NCBI RefSeq assembly: GCF_963966145.1
Contig: NC_091047.1
Span: 11,532,001 to 11,596,000 of the forward strand
DNA from: Tenebrio molitor
Taxonomy: Eukaryota; Arthropoda; Insecta; Coleoptera; Tenebrionidae
Reading direction: 5' to 3'
Length of the DNA: 64,000 nucleotides
This document shows positions 10,931-22,789 of this stretch, one piece after another (positions within the stretch are counted from its first letter, which is position 1; each line of letters starts with the position of its first letter). The notes below the pieces were generated by a model, which was not told where the DNA came from, did not search any database, and was given only the letters and a program-made list of their open reading frames with translations. A program made the translations under genes and the position numbers.

Positions 10931-12346
10931 CAGAGTGATCAACAAGAAACCAAATCAAGAGTGCTACCTCATCTTTTGTTTTATCGAAACGTATTTCCAT
11001 CATGGATCAGCCGCTTTTATTTACTTGCTGTGGACACTCGTTTTGTTGGTTGCCTACCTCTCAAAAATTATCATTAATTGTCTTTATAATTTTTTTGTAA
11101 TTCATGAATAATAGATTTAAAAGCAAGTTATAATTAATTATTATTTATTATTGATTAAGGAAAAAAACACACAGTTACACAAAATTCCTTCATAAGGCAC
11201 AATCTTGAGTTACAAAATTTTAAAAATACATAATTATTTTTCACAATTCTTTGTTTTGTTGTTTTCTGTAAGAAAAGTGTAAAAGTTATTATTCTCTAAT
11301 TTTTGGGTAATTGAGAACTTACTCGTATCTTTTCTAGCAGTGTTTAAAACATTTAAATTACTCCAAGGTCAAAAAATAAGTTTTCACAAAAACTGCTCAA
11401 AATGTTCTCCATTGTGGTCCAGACAGAATCAAACTCGCCTCTCATAATTTCAAAAACCCTTATGAAGCTGTCAATTTGTTTAGGGTAATATGTGGGTTTT
11501 ATTTCTTGCAACACACAAAGGGAAACAAATTAATATCCTTCTTAAAATATTTCTGATAAGTGCCATAACACAATTTAACTTGTTGTCTTAAACGCCTTAT
11601 GGAAGTTGAGGGATGTTCCTTGATAATTTGTTGAACATTTTGCACCATTTCTAAAATTTGAACTAAGGACTGACCTGACTTCTTCTTAATGATGGGTTAT
11701 GATTTGCTAAAATTAGGCACTATAATTTTAAGACATTGATAAACTTGTTGATAACCAATACCATCAGGTTCGGACATCTGGCTTAAAATTCTTCGGTGTA
11801 AGGGGGTATAAAGTAAGGCCAGTCTTCATTTTCTTGTTTCACCCTCTTTCGAAAATAATCTAATAAAAATGCCTTCTCTTTAATGGTAAAACCCATTTTA
11901 CAACTTATTCTGGGATAATTATTGCTTACAACTTCAATAAACGTCTGTAAACTTTGCCGAAATCGAAGATTTGTTTTCTAGGTTAAATCACTTAAATTGT
12001 CAACAACAACAACCTTGAATTTTGAAATGTGACATTTCAACGAAGCATCTCCGTACCAGTAGCGTCGCGTTTGGCAATAAAGATGATAATTTACTTACTC
12101 TTACAAATGTAAAATGTTGCTCTTGTTAATATTATAAATTGTTTCCCTTATCTTATAATAATAATAAAATGCACAATTATAATTCCAACGTCTAAAATTC
12201 ATAAAGTATCATTTTTATTAAGTAGCGTTTGAGACCATAAATTGTCTACGCCCATGTTTTGACCGCTTGTGTGCATATGATTTTGCTACGACGTGACCGA
12301 TAATTTGCAACGCTTGCTCTGATTTGGATTCTTGTTGATCACTCTG
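10931..12346 (-). mobile_element. Tc1/mariner-superfamily DNA transposon, degenerate
   Basis: A 1416-bp element with inverted ends of about 30 bp: CAGAGTGATCAACAAGAAAC at the left and the mirror of CAGAGTGATCAACAAGAATC at the right. TA dinucleotides flank it at 10929-10930 and 12347-12348. The decayed transposase lies inside on the minus strand. The element is close to the size expected of a full one, but the frame is broken. Confidence 0.85.
11353..11896 (-). pseudogene. Broken transposase of the 10931-12346 element
   Basis: The minus strand opens at an ATG (11896) with MGFTIKEKAFLLDYFRKRV and a Trp/Tyr-rich stretch, the N-terminal style of a group of insect DDE transposases. It is then interrupted by a stop. 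In other frames it resumes with IIKEHPSTSIRRLRQQV, a typical helix-turn-helix hinge of these enzymes, and ends with a C-terminal tail (FDSVWTTMENILSSF...) and a stop at 11353. The central DDE catalytic region is missing, so the total is far short of a usual ~350-residue enzyme. Multiple frameshifts and stops make it inactive. The family call comes from the motif style plus the TA-flanked ends; the exact clade is uncertain. Confidence 0.65.
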
Positions 12347-12724
12347 TATCGTTTATTTCTGGTGCTTATTTGGTGCATAATAAGAAAATGAACGTCCGTA
12401 CAATCGATAGCAACGGCGAAAGTGATGAAGAAATGTCTAATACAACAGCGAAAGGGATGAATAAATGTCTAATACGCCGCCGGACATCGCAGATGATAAT
12501 AATCGCAATAATTGTCCTGTCACCATAAATTATGTAAATAAGTTATTGTATTGCAAATAGTAAATTTCTCGTTTTGTTGGCAAGCTGTTAAAAAATACTA
12601 TTAAAAAATTGTTAATATGTATTAATAACGTTATCTATTTGAAAAAAGTTGATACAAAATAAATTTGTAATTTTTTCAATGATGTCTTTTGCTTTGTAGT
12701 TCGTGCGGTCGCCTAAAAAAATTA

Positions 12725-12828
12725 ATGTGCACCTCTGCCAAAAAGTGCCTTTTGTCCTCGCCTGTTTGCAAGCCTCGGCTAGGACGAAAAAGAGGCACTT
12801 TTTGGCTTTGATACACAAATAAGTATTT
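12725..12828. repeat. Foldback hairpin, AATACTTATTTGTGT end
   Basis: Left arm GCCAAAAAGTGCCTTTTGTCCT pairs with right arm AGGACGAAAAAGAGGCACTTTTTGGC. The apex holds CCTCGCC and CCTCGGCT. The right outer end read inward is AATACTTATTTGTGTATC, matching the family end motif. Minus-strand frames here only read the repeat. Confidence 0.82.
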
Positions 12829-12829
12829 C

Positions 12830-14120
12830 CTTAATGCATACGGATGGAGCAGCCTTTTTTTGGAGAACATGTTAATTCATCTATAAAATTCTAACCAAGA
12901 TGAATCTTCATCTAGTGGAGTGTTCGATTCAGCATTTTTTTTAATAGTGCAACATAAACCAATCAAATGAAGCCTCTTATTTCAGCTTTATTATAAATGT
13001 GAAGCGAGCCAGGTTGATTCCAGGGAACCACTACCTGCTACCGACAAATCCCATTGTGGCATAATTTAAAACCGTTCAATTATGCAGATCATAAATAAAA
13101 GCAATTTTGATTTTATAATGCAAAAATGAGTTTTATTTAAAATTTAATTATGTAATGTTTTTTGAGCAGTTTTTTGGTTTTAAATTAGGTTTTTTTTAAA
13201 TGTATAGCATTATTCAATAGCCAAAAATTATCAAAAAAATATGTTTTTAACAATTAACAACTTAGTTCGACCAAATATGAGTGATTTTGTTTAATTAGAA
13301 GGTACGATTTTGGAGATGGAAGTAAAACTTGTCGCGCCCGATATAACAGGTCCAATTTTGACTACAGAATGCAATTTACCAAAGAACCATACTCATATCA
13401 TGAGCATGACCATATTTGATACTTCTACTTTAAGAGAATAGGCAATCATAATGACGTTCTGGTATGTCTGTCTGTAGAGGCCGCTACAAATGCAGCTAAA
13501 ATTTTGAGGACTGCACTATGAGTTTTCGAGATTGTCCATATACTATCAATTTTTCAACAAAAACTGAAATATCTTTAACGCCTCAACAAACAATATTTTG
13601 AAAAATTCGTGTATTGGAATTCACACTTGACATCGTAGTCCCTCAAGAATGTAAAATAAACGATGTAATGTAATGTATGTAATCCAACAAAACCTAATAA
13701 AATCAGGTGATCAAGTGGGTATATCTAAACAATAGATTAGTACTTGGAAAATATTCCTTCATTCAATCTAAACTGACTTTTACTTGATGCGTTAAAACAA
13801 TTATGTAAATCTTGAAAATTGCACAGTTAAAGCAGGAAAGAAAATAGGCGTTCCAATGAAATGAAAAAGAGCAATTAGAAGTTATTTATACTGGCAACAA
13901 GTCATAAATTATTTGAAAGATAAATGGGCGGCACGCCGTACCTTGACCACGTTCAACTTGACAAGAATTTGTTTCTCCAACCTAAAGGCGACAAAGATTT
14001 CAGTAAGGAAGGGTTTCAATGAGTCTAGCTTCCATATTCTGTTAACAGCGAATAGAAGAATGTGAGAGCTTGTCGAGTTTGCAATGAGCTAATGCAATCT
14101 TTCGATCTTCATTATCAGCA
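12830..14120. other. No gene seen
   Basis: AT-rich, with Phe/Ile/Asn-rich random frames only. Confidence 0.45.
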
Positions 14121-14129
14121 ACATATTAC

Positions 14130-14870
14130 CTACAGTTGACTATGAAAGCAAAGAGAGGAATTATTCACCATTAAATACTGGTTTCGGTGATCATTAAAAA
14201 AAAGTGGACAATTTATCCCGAGATTCGATACCATAATATTATGCAAATTAGAATCTGACATCCCGTTACCAATCAGCAGAACGCCTCTACGCGAAGTCAC
14301 GGGGTCAGTGAGCCACCTTGGTATCCCATCTGGTCCCGACCGTCTCACACGGCCATAACAACTAAGTAATCACAGTTTTAGTTAGTTGGAGCCCCATACG
14401 ACCAACTTAACGACAAAGCATTAAAATTTTGCAATCGTAACTACCCGCCGAACGTAAAACTGCATTCTACTTTATTTCTCGCCAGCTCGCGTTGCTCAAT
14501 CTGAAGTGAGTATGTTCCGGAGGTAACAACAGAAAGTCCCCAAAACCATACACTTACACCTCACTGTGGAATAGGATGTCGGGGTCTGCGTTCCGCAGTC
14601 GTAAAGATATATTGCCTTTTAATGGGCTCTGTTTCCACCTGAATTCGCGTCGTAGATGTGCATTTCGGATTGAGAACCGACCTTGCGACTGCGGCCAAAG
14701 TGGATGCACTTTTCTTAAACCCACAACACGATCGATCGGACCTGTGCGACTCGCACTAATCATTCTAATCATGCTCGCCGGTTCACAAACTGGTGGTGAT
14801 GATCACCGACGACTTCTGACGCTCGTTCATCACTTGCCGACGAAAAATTGATAATAACACCGCAACACTG
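14130..14870. other. GC-richer block without recognised gene
   Basis: Clearly higher G+C and CpG than its surroundings, with overlapping open frames on both strands (plus 14576-14851, minus 14554-14772 and 14130-14348). None shows a domain. On the minus strand a GTGTAAGTG near 14556-14548 could serve as a donor. It might be a non-coding exon, an enhancer or old transposon sequence; the evidence is composition only. Confidence 0.3.
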
Positions 14871-14879
14871 ATTACTACC

Positions 14880-16480
14880 GCCTACCGAAACAAATGGGTG
14901 AATACAAATTGTGCTAAACGAGGGATAAATGTTAAATTTAATTTATTTTCCTGCAGGATGGGTTATTAAATTTGCAAAACCGGGCCACTAACATTTAGAT
15001 GGATCGATTATGAAAAACTTGCCACATTTTAAATTTCTTAATATGCCTGAAAAGCATTCGTCAAGGGCAATCAACTGTCACAAGTTGTTCTCTCATCTCT
15101 GCAATGAAGAGCTTATAGAATCTTGTCCGAATCGAGATACACGTTTCTTCTGCTGTTGCTGGCACTTTAATTACGAATAAATGATCGCTTTTAATAAGTC
15201 CACTCACCGCAGCATTCGTATTTTACGTGATGATGATAATGATGAGGATTCATTTCAACATATCAAAGGTATAAAAAGAATGATCTTTTCAATGTTGATG
15301 ACCAACGACGACAAATATTACATTGTAACCTGCAGAGGACAAATTACGTTCAAATTAGAAGAGACAGGAAAGAAATTTTAAGGAATTGAAAATTTCAACT
15401 TTTAAATAACGCTTCTGAATGAATTCTAAAACCTAGAAGTTTCGCACCTATTTGTATGTAAGTTGTCGAAAAAAGGAGTGATGTATTAATTGAAATCAAT
15501 TAAAATTTCTAATATCTTGGAATCATGCGGGTACTCTCATATGAAATAAATTATACATGTCTGGGTAAAAAATTAGGTATGTCATGAAATTTGTATACAT
15601 TTGCACCTACTGAAATCGAAGATGATTTGTATCCTCTCACGTCAATTTTTTTAACAAAAGATGTAGTAACTCAATTACAATCTTTCCCTATTAGTTATTC
15701 TAGCACACATTCGTGAAAAAATTAAATATAGGTACACAACACAAATGATACTTGGGCGACAAAAAGGCTGCATCCTTGGGCTACACATGGGTTTCCTGGT
15801 TTTCTCTGCCAATATGATGGTAAAATTAAGGATTTACATTTGAGTTCTGGAGGAATGGGCAATCAGAAAACAGCTAAACCAGCAGATATTTGGCAATTTG
15901 GCTAGAAATGTTTATATGGTATAGTTGACGTGATAGAACTTTTATGGATACTAATTTTATATGTATTTCTGTAGCTTCTCCAAATTAAAGTAACATTTCA
16001 AAACGTAAACAACTTTTTAGACCTGTATTGTCGTTATCTGAAACAAGGAACCTTAAAAGCTTTACAATACTTCAACAAATGGAAAAAAAATCAAAATATG
16101 TACTAATATTCGCATAGATATGGCATAAATCAGTTAGTTACTCTATTAAGGTAAAACAGTTACTGCATAAATAATAAAAAATAAATAAAAATTACTAAAT
16201 AGGAGAATAGAACGTTAAGGCAAAAAAAAGACCAAGAACTTCTTACTAAGATGCTTCTATATATTTTGAAATATATGAATGACAATTATTATAAAGCATG
16301 CCGTAAGGTGAAAATTTGTAGAGAATACTTGCGACATGGGATAAACGTCTTTTCATTTCACGGCTCCACAACATCTACTGGAAAACTGTGGTGTTCACAG
16401 GTTATGAACGAGAACAAATTAGAAAAATCTTGAGAAAACTTTCCGGTACCAAACTGATGTGAAAAATTATGCCGGCCGCA
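14880..16480. other. No confident gene
   Basis: AT-rich. The stretch 15760-15905 translates in one plus frame to protein-like text (HPWATHGFPGFLCQYDGKI...), which may be a decayed transposase, but I cannot name it. Confidence 0.3.
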
Positions 16481-16487
16481 AGCAAAA

Positions 16488-16634
16488 TTAGTTATTTACG
16501 CACCAAGTGCGGGAAGACGATGTTCCCGCATGAGCTCATTTTTTAAAGCACGAGCGACGAAGGAGCGAGTGCCTTTAATTAATGCGCGAATGAACGGAAG
16601 ATGTCTTCACGCAAGTGGTTCGTACAATATTTTT
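16488..16634. repeat. Foldback hairpin, TTAGTTATTTACGC end
   Basis: The left end TTAGTTATTTACGCACCAAG fits the family motif. The arm GTGCGGGAAGACGATGTTC...TTTAAAGCAC pairs with GTGCCTTTAATTAA...GAAGATGTCTTCACGCAAG. The apex is GAGCGACGAAGGAGCGAG, CpG-rich in an AT-rich context. Confidence 0.78.
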
Positions 16635-17165
16635 TGTACGAAAATTAAATTAAAATTTTTTGTTTTAATACATTAAACATAAACGAACATAAAACCAAGT
16701 AGGCAGTGATCTATGGTTATTGGAAACAATTGCTTCACTTGATATTTCAATTTTTGCAATAATTTGTGAATTTTGTAGGAACAATTTTCAACGATTATAA
16801 ATCTTTCCGTAATTTTTTAATGGAGGAAAACCCAGGGAAGTTGTATTTTATGAACTAAATTTTATTATTATCAAGACAGATTTTTTTTTGAATGCCTCAA
16901 AGGGCCAGTGCTTTTTGCAATTTTTACATTCGAGTCGACCGGGAAGCACTCGTTTCGGAGCGAGCGTTGGATGTTGGAAGCGTTGCTTTCAAAGCTATGA
17001 GTACAAAATAAATATTTATGAATGGATGTTTATCCGCTCCCACACAAAACGTTTACTTCATAAGAACTAATACACCATACATCAAGGCGACGGCTCCCTC
17101 AGCATGTAGAAGTCAAGAATTTGTTCTACAGATTCTTTTTCTTATTTTGTGACTCTTGAAATATT

Positions 17166-17720
17166 TTGATCCACAAAGTTCAAGACATATTTTCCTTCCT
17201 ACGAGGCAAATTTGGAAACTACTTGTTTTGGAAGTCTCTCCCTTTCCATTCATACAGCATGCCCATACCATCTCGAATGGTTAGTTCTAAGGCCTTCGAC
17301 TATTGTGTTGTTAACGTTAATGATTTTTCCAATTCTCTCATTTCTTATTCATTCTATTCATGATCTTCCTGCAGATCTGCTTCAGAAATCCATTTCCTTT
17401 GTAAAGAGCATGCTCTCTGATCTTTCTTTTAGCGGCCATATCTCACTGGTATGCTCTTTATGATGGTATTATACCTATATGGTGTTCCACGTACTTTCCG
17501 AGTTCGTCAGGGTCGGAAAGTTACGTGAAACACCTTGTATATTCTCTTTTTGTTGTCTTTTGAGATACCTTGGTCCCATAATACGCTGTTCAGTAGGGAA
17601 ATCGCTTTTCTGCCTTGTGTACATCTTTGTTTGATGGTTTTATACACATATCGTTCCGTCTCTTGTTATTTTAATTCCTAGGTAAGTACTTATATTCTTC
17701 GCATCATTTTTATAACTTAT
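17166..17720 (-). pseudogene. Decayed RTE/CR1-like non-LTR retrotransposon, RT thumb to C-terminus
   Basis: Reading the minus strand from 17720, pieces of a non-LTR polymerase appear in the right order across frameshifts. They are YLGIKITRDG (end of the RT palm and start of the thumb), QRCTQGRKAISLLNSVLWD, then after an inserted hairpin IRNERIGKIINVNNTIVEG, RWYGHAV and ERERLPKQV. The series YLG...GRKAI-LNS-LW...WYGH...RLPK is the well-known C-terminal signature of insect endonuclease/reverse transcriptase elements. Stops and frameshifts show it is dead. The remaining tail appears at 17738-17878 on the opposite strand. Confidence is high that it is a LINE, lower for the clade. Confidence 0.75.
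17478..17541. repeat. Short hairpin inserted in the retroelement
   Basis: GGTGTTCCACGTA-CTTTCCGA pairs with TCGGAAAGTTACGTGAAACACC around a 12-base loop. The outer right flank CACCTTG-TA resembles a Tc1-type terminus, so this may be two transposon ends left after deletion of the middle. It interrupts the retroelement frame. Confidence 0.7.
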
Positions 17721-17737
17721 CCCGTATTTAGCGTCAA

Positions 17738-17878
17738 GGCTCAAGAAAGGGAAGACCAAGACGAAGCTGAACAGAAGGCGTACGAGAGGAAATGAGAGAA
17801 AGGGGTCTCAACGAAGAACAATGTAATGACAGAAAACCGTGGAAAATGGATATCGGAAGACGCCGTAGAACGTTGTAA
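17738..17878 (+). pseudogene. C-terminal tail of an RTE/CR1-like polymerase, inverted
   Basis: A 46-codon plus-strand frame reads GSRKGRPRRS, one TGA, then TEGVREEMRERGLNEEQCND, DRKPW and GRRRRTL before a stop. This is the classic last segment of the same kind of polymerase whose upstream part lies at 17166-17720 on the other strand. The tail has been inverted relative to the body, or comes from a second copy. The internal TGA replaces an expected Trp. Confidence 0.7.
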
Positions 17879-17879
17879 A

Positions 17880-20600
17880 CCGAAAATATATAGATATCTA
17901 AAAGTTTTCTGGAAATGAAAGGGCATCAGAATGCTATCTTTGAGGATTGTTTTTCAACACATAGACATGGTAAGAAAACAAAAACAGTCTTAAAAGAAAT
18001 ATATTTGAAAACCAAAGAATTAGGAGCAAGAAATGATGAACCAGGTCAGTGGATGATTTCCGCAGTTTGAATAAATCATTCTGATCTATTTAAGACTGAC
18101 AAAAAAAAGGTGAATCTATAATTCCGGGATTCTCCTCTACCTTGATCGTATGTCAAAGAGACACACCAGAAATATGACACAACCCCAACAACCACGATTT
18201 GTGGGTTATAAAAAATGTATTTTTTAGATACTACAACCACTATCATCAGATTGATTACGCTTTCTTGGTGTATCTGTTGGAAAATGTCATTATAAAAAAA
18301 TATAGATGAAAGTATGCTGTAACTACAAAACAACTCGTCTATTGCACACTTGCTTGCGAAAGCTGTAGAATGTCACTTGAACTAAACTATCCATCTTACA
18401 GTCCTGACCCAACCTAAACCGACAACTTACTCATCTTTAAGAGAAAAATCGAGAGCCATGAAGTAGATGCTATCTCCACATTTTGAATGGAATTTGGACA
18501 GATTACAAAAATAAAGAGACAAGATAGGAAAATATACACCTACGAATCCATTTTTACCATTATTTATGAAAGCAGAAAATAAAACTTAACCAATTTACCG
18601 TTTTTCATTATTTTTATACGAAGCAATTAACAAAAATATTTCCAGTTAAAAAGAAGGTCAAGTACAAAAGGTATTCAAGCATTGGTTTAAAATTTAACGA
18701 AGACACAATTGAAATTTAAGGTTTGACCTACATCGTCGTAAAGTTCCACCCAATTTGATCCCAACTACAATCGTGGTTAAGCGAGCAAGCTAAATCTGTT
18801 GAAATTAGAGTTAAATGTAACCAGAATTGACAATTGAATTAAGCACTACTACACACCACCGAACTGTACATTTACGTCGTGTGCATATTACAGAATCGCC
18901 AAGTTATTTTGCAAGCAACTACAAGAAAATTAAATAATAAATTTGAATCATGACATCTCATTGAAACAACATAAACAGTTAAACACCATATGTTACGTTA
19001 CGAAAAATTTTAAAAGATGATACTGTCAAGATTGCTAGTATACGTAAAAACCTAAAAACCCTTTCATCATTTATAATTGAGCAACGCCATTAACGTTTCA
19101 AACTGCTGTTTGAATTCTCAGATCAACTTTCATTTAAATATGAAATTTGCCAAACTATGACAATTAGCTACATAATTACATTAGATTTACTAAATCTGAC
19201 ATTTAAGCTGCTTGATCAAGCTCTGCCTACCACTGTGCTACTGTTGCGCTACTGCAACTGCTGCCGTTGTAGCATTGCATTAGGTAAGTGGCACAGAACA
19301 AATTGAAGACAACACTCGACAATGCTAACAACCTGTGGTCGTTTATAATGTTCTCATCATTTCCTTTATTTTCTCCCATCTGAAAGCGACTCGAAAAACG
19401 TTCATACGTTACAATCCTTGGAGGCAACATCGCTGATGTATCTTCCGTGTTCTGACATTCGTTGCAACGAAATGAACGAATGCAAACAAATTTACCGTTG
19501 TCGCTAATTGGTCTTGATTTAGATAACACTTGCTTAAGTGTCAGACCAATTAATTTTCGTGTCTCACGTTATACCAGATTTAAACATATTTCCTACACGT
19601 GTGGCCACATACCTAGTACACTTTTTGTAATAACGGTGAACATTTAAGGATTAACTTGCAAAGACTTACTACAGTACTTTAGACATCTATTTTTTCTTCC
19701 CTATCGCTACCTACTTACTTTTTTATTTTTCAGAGACAGTTATTAATTGTTGATTAAATTAATTAACTGTACTTTAAAAGATTAATATCATGCATCACCG
19801 ATTGCTGTCGTTTCATAAACTGTCGTGGAAGAAATACTGGTCAAAAGTAGTCAATCATTATTATTTATTTGGATATAAAAATATTACATTTAGAATATTT
19901 CTTTATTAAAGACGATCAAACAAGATATTAATATAGATTGTTCAATTACCATTACTGCAAACAAATACAAATTAGACACACTTGAAAATGTAGCATTGTA
20001 GATCTTTAACAAACCGTACAAAGCAGATAGTTCCCCCAAAAAATGAAACAATTCTAGCGTTCCATAAATCTTGAACGGGTTTCCTCAGCAAAATGTTTTC
20101 ATAAACAAAAAATATATAAACAAATATAAAAGAAAGATAATTTACATGTTATAAAAATTAAAATAAATATTATTGTTTAATAAGAAATAAAAGATCATAA
20201 ATTTTTCATCGGTTTATTTACAACAACTGATCTGAGCGCCAGGATCTTTCATTTTCATTTTTTAAAATTCATCATTCATTAAATTGCGTTGGTTGAGAAA
20301 ATTCTGCTGACACTACCAATTTGAAAAATTTGCATTTTAATGTCACTTTCACGAAGAATACGTCTTTAATAGGATGAATATGTATAATTTTATTTAATAA
20401 GTATGCACCTCGGAGGCGCAACGATATTTACTTTACCAACATTATACCAATCTTGCATGCCAAGTATACATATTAACAACCACCATTTACTGTACTCGTT
20501 GACGTCTTAATACCACCACAACTTACTTAACGAAAAATGACCTTAAGAAGTGCTTGACACCCAAACAGCTTCGGTGTGCTTTCTGTGCTGGTAAAACACA
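17880..20600. other. No confident gene
   Basis: AT-rich. The minus frame 19227-19529 (100 residues, with CNECQN) and several 60-85-residue frames show no domain or splice context and are treated as chance. Confidence 0.4.
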
Positions 20601-20606
20601 TCGTGC

Positions 20607-21074
20607 ATGACTTATGTTGCTATGCCTCTGAGGTACAGATATAAATCTTGGAATCTGATGAGTGTAGAAGAACCGCCTCTATACTGTGCGCTACGTATTA
20701 TCGATGAATTCTACTTCGAGACCTGCCTAGAAAAATCACTTGTCAGCTGCTGTTTTATTGTCGATTTTAAAATATGGGTCTCAAGTCGCGAGGTGCTACT
20801 AAATTTGCTGCAAGAAGAAGGAAATGCAAGTCGAGCTTTACGGTTGACAACAAAAGGTGCTATTAGACGTGCAAGTCTTAAACAAGGAACTTATCTACGT
20901 TTATGTATTAAATTACGTGTCCTGTATCTTTTAAGGAGGTTTATATGCTCGTCTTACTCCGACACGGTGTACAAAACAATGCCTTGTTTTGATATTTATA
21001 ACGTAAAATTATGCAGCTTGTATCAGATTGGCTTTTTGCATTGTTTTACAAAGTCAGATCGTAAATGCATTTGA
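20607..21074 (+). CDS. Open frame of 155 codons, unknown
   Basis: An ATG-started frame of 155 codons, long for this base composition, with a slightly higher G+C than the flanks. The product is Cys-, Leu- and Arg-rich (LLNLLQEEGNASRALRL in the middle), with no signal peptide, membrane helix or domain that I recognise. No homologous stretch elsewhere in the window. It may be a chance frame, a transposon remnant or a small lineage gene nested in the intron. Confidence 0.2.
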   Translation: MTYVAMPLRYRYKSWNLMSVEEPPLYCALRIIDEFYFETCLEKSLVSCCFIVDFKIWVSSREVLLNLLQEEGNASRALRLTTKGAIRRASLKQGTYLRLCIKLRVLYLLRRFICSSYSDTVYKTMPCFDIYNVKLCSLYQIGFLHCFTKSDRKCI

Positions 21075-22500
21075 TCAATTTCCATTTATATTTGATATTG
21101 TGTTATAAAATGTTTTTACGATCGCTTTTATGGTCATAGCGACGTTTAATTACCTGTATCTTTGGCAACTGCTGTACAAACGACAATAATTAACAAGCTT
21201 TAATCAAACCCTGTTAATATATTCGCCTCCAAAAGACCGTTTCATTCTTAAGCTCCGAATTAAGCAAGAAATTAAAATTTCCATGTCTTATGTTTCAAGA
21301 AATTGAGACACGTATTAGCAAGTTGGGCTGAAAATTGAAATTATAATCACAAAACAATTCTCTTTTTCTCCATTTTATTACAACTATTAGGCATCAATGG
21401 AAGTAAAAATTAAATTCGATTTATTTTACAACTGAACAAACACCTGCATATCAAATGACAACTCTACCGGCAGTAACAGTGTCAATTGAAAATACTCTAT
21501 TGTTTAGAAAATTTAAAAGAGCAGTTGTGATTATATTTTACAGCTTAATTTTTTTGTACAAACAACACATAATAACTGAACGTATTTTACGCAACATTAT
21601 TTTTTAAACCAACCTTGAATGACATGAATGATACCATCGATTGTTTACTAATAATTCCACGCATCTTTTAATGTTTGTTTTCACATTTCCAACAACATCC
21701 TACTTAAATGGAGCCGAAACAACCAGTAGCGAGACGGTTTTCTTAGGCAATAAAGATTTTCAACGATGATAAATACACTTCACGCGAAGAAATAATTAGA
21801 GGGGATAATTATAATAAACACGAACTCAAACATTTTAATTAACCTGAACGCAGAATGCACCATACTTTGAAGTTTGCTTGGGTGAATAAGTACTGTAGGC
21901 ACACTGTGAAGATTAAAAATATCACAAAATCTCCTGTTGCATTAATAATAATGATAATGTGTAAATGGCACCGTGTCATTTGGATGTGTGAATGTGCCGG
22001 GATAAAGGAGTTGGTGTGTGCCAGGAAGGTTAACAATTTTCGCAAATACCTTATTAAAACTGTGACAAAAAAATAGAAGATATTTTTAGGTTCGGCTATG
22101 CTGCAGAACATACAATTTTCAAATATTATACGTATCACTATTAGTACTATTACATGGGGAAAGTCTAAATAAAATTCTGGCAAGCTTGTTACTTGCCGAC
22201 CTGGTTCGTTTCTAATAATAATAAAAAAATTATTTATATCATGATGCAGCATTTTTCCTCAAAGCGTTATCGTACCGAGTAGCAGAACCGTATTTATTCC
22301 AATATTTCTAATTTCTTTATACTGAAAAAAAAAGTTTCTAGGACGACTAACCCTACACGAACCTTACATTCCTCAACTGTAATACGACTAAATTTCAAAT
22401 ATGAAGAAATATGGAAATTGTAAGTGATAACTGATAATACAAAATAAAATGTACTTTACTCACTTAATCAGTTGATTTTTGACTTGTTATTCCTACCCCT
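21075..22500. other. No confident gene
   Basis: Overlapping frames on both strands at 21839-22252 (137 codons minus, 73 plus) are Ile/Phe-rich and mutually antisense, so at least one is noise. No repeat arms were found. Confidence 0.4.
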
Positions 22501-22508
22501 TAATCATA

Positions 22509-22642
22509 GAATAGTATATTATTCTACAGGCAGATAATGATTGCTATTACTCGTGAGGATTACTTTATGTATCGAGCCGAAGCCGAGTAACGTAATTCAT
22601 CCGAGAGAGTAATAGCCATTATCCGCGAGTAGAATACTATAC
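22509..22642. repeat. Foldback hairpin, AATAGTATATTATTC end
   Basis: Left arm AATAGTATATTATTCTACAGG...AGATAATGATTGCTATTACTC pairs with right arm GAGTAATAGCCATTATCCGCGAGTAGAATACTAT. The apex is TATCGAGCCGAAGCCGAG. It has the CGAG-rich apex of the other hairpins. Confidence 0.8.
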
Positions 22643-22789
22643 TTTTTTACGACTATGACAACGACTATGAAGAGAAATTAATAAATAAGTCTCATTATTA
22701 GACAAAGTGAAACTGACGTTTAAAATTATTACTTTGCATACTTGATACCAGTGCATTAAAATTTGCGGTTGGACTTCATAAACTAGTTG

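Noticed and set aside
15760..16250. Possible piggyBac-like transposase remnant (HPWATHGFPGFLCQYDGK...)
   Set aside because: The resemblance is loose, no catalytic Asp context is visible and no terminal repeats were found.
21839..22252. 137-codon minus frame rich in Ile and Phe
   Set aside because: Overlaps an antisense frame, has low-complexity composition and no recognisable domain.
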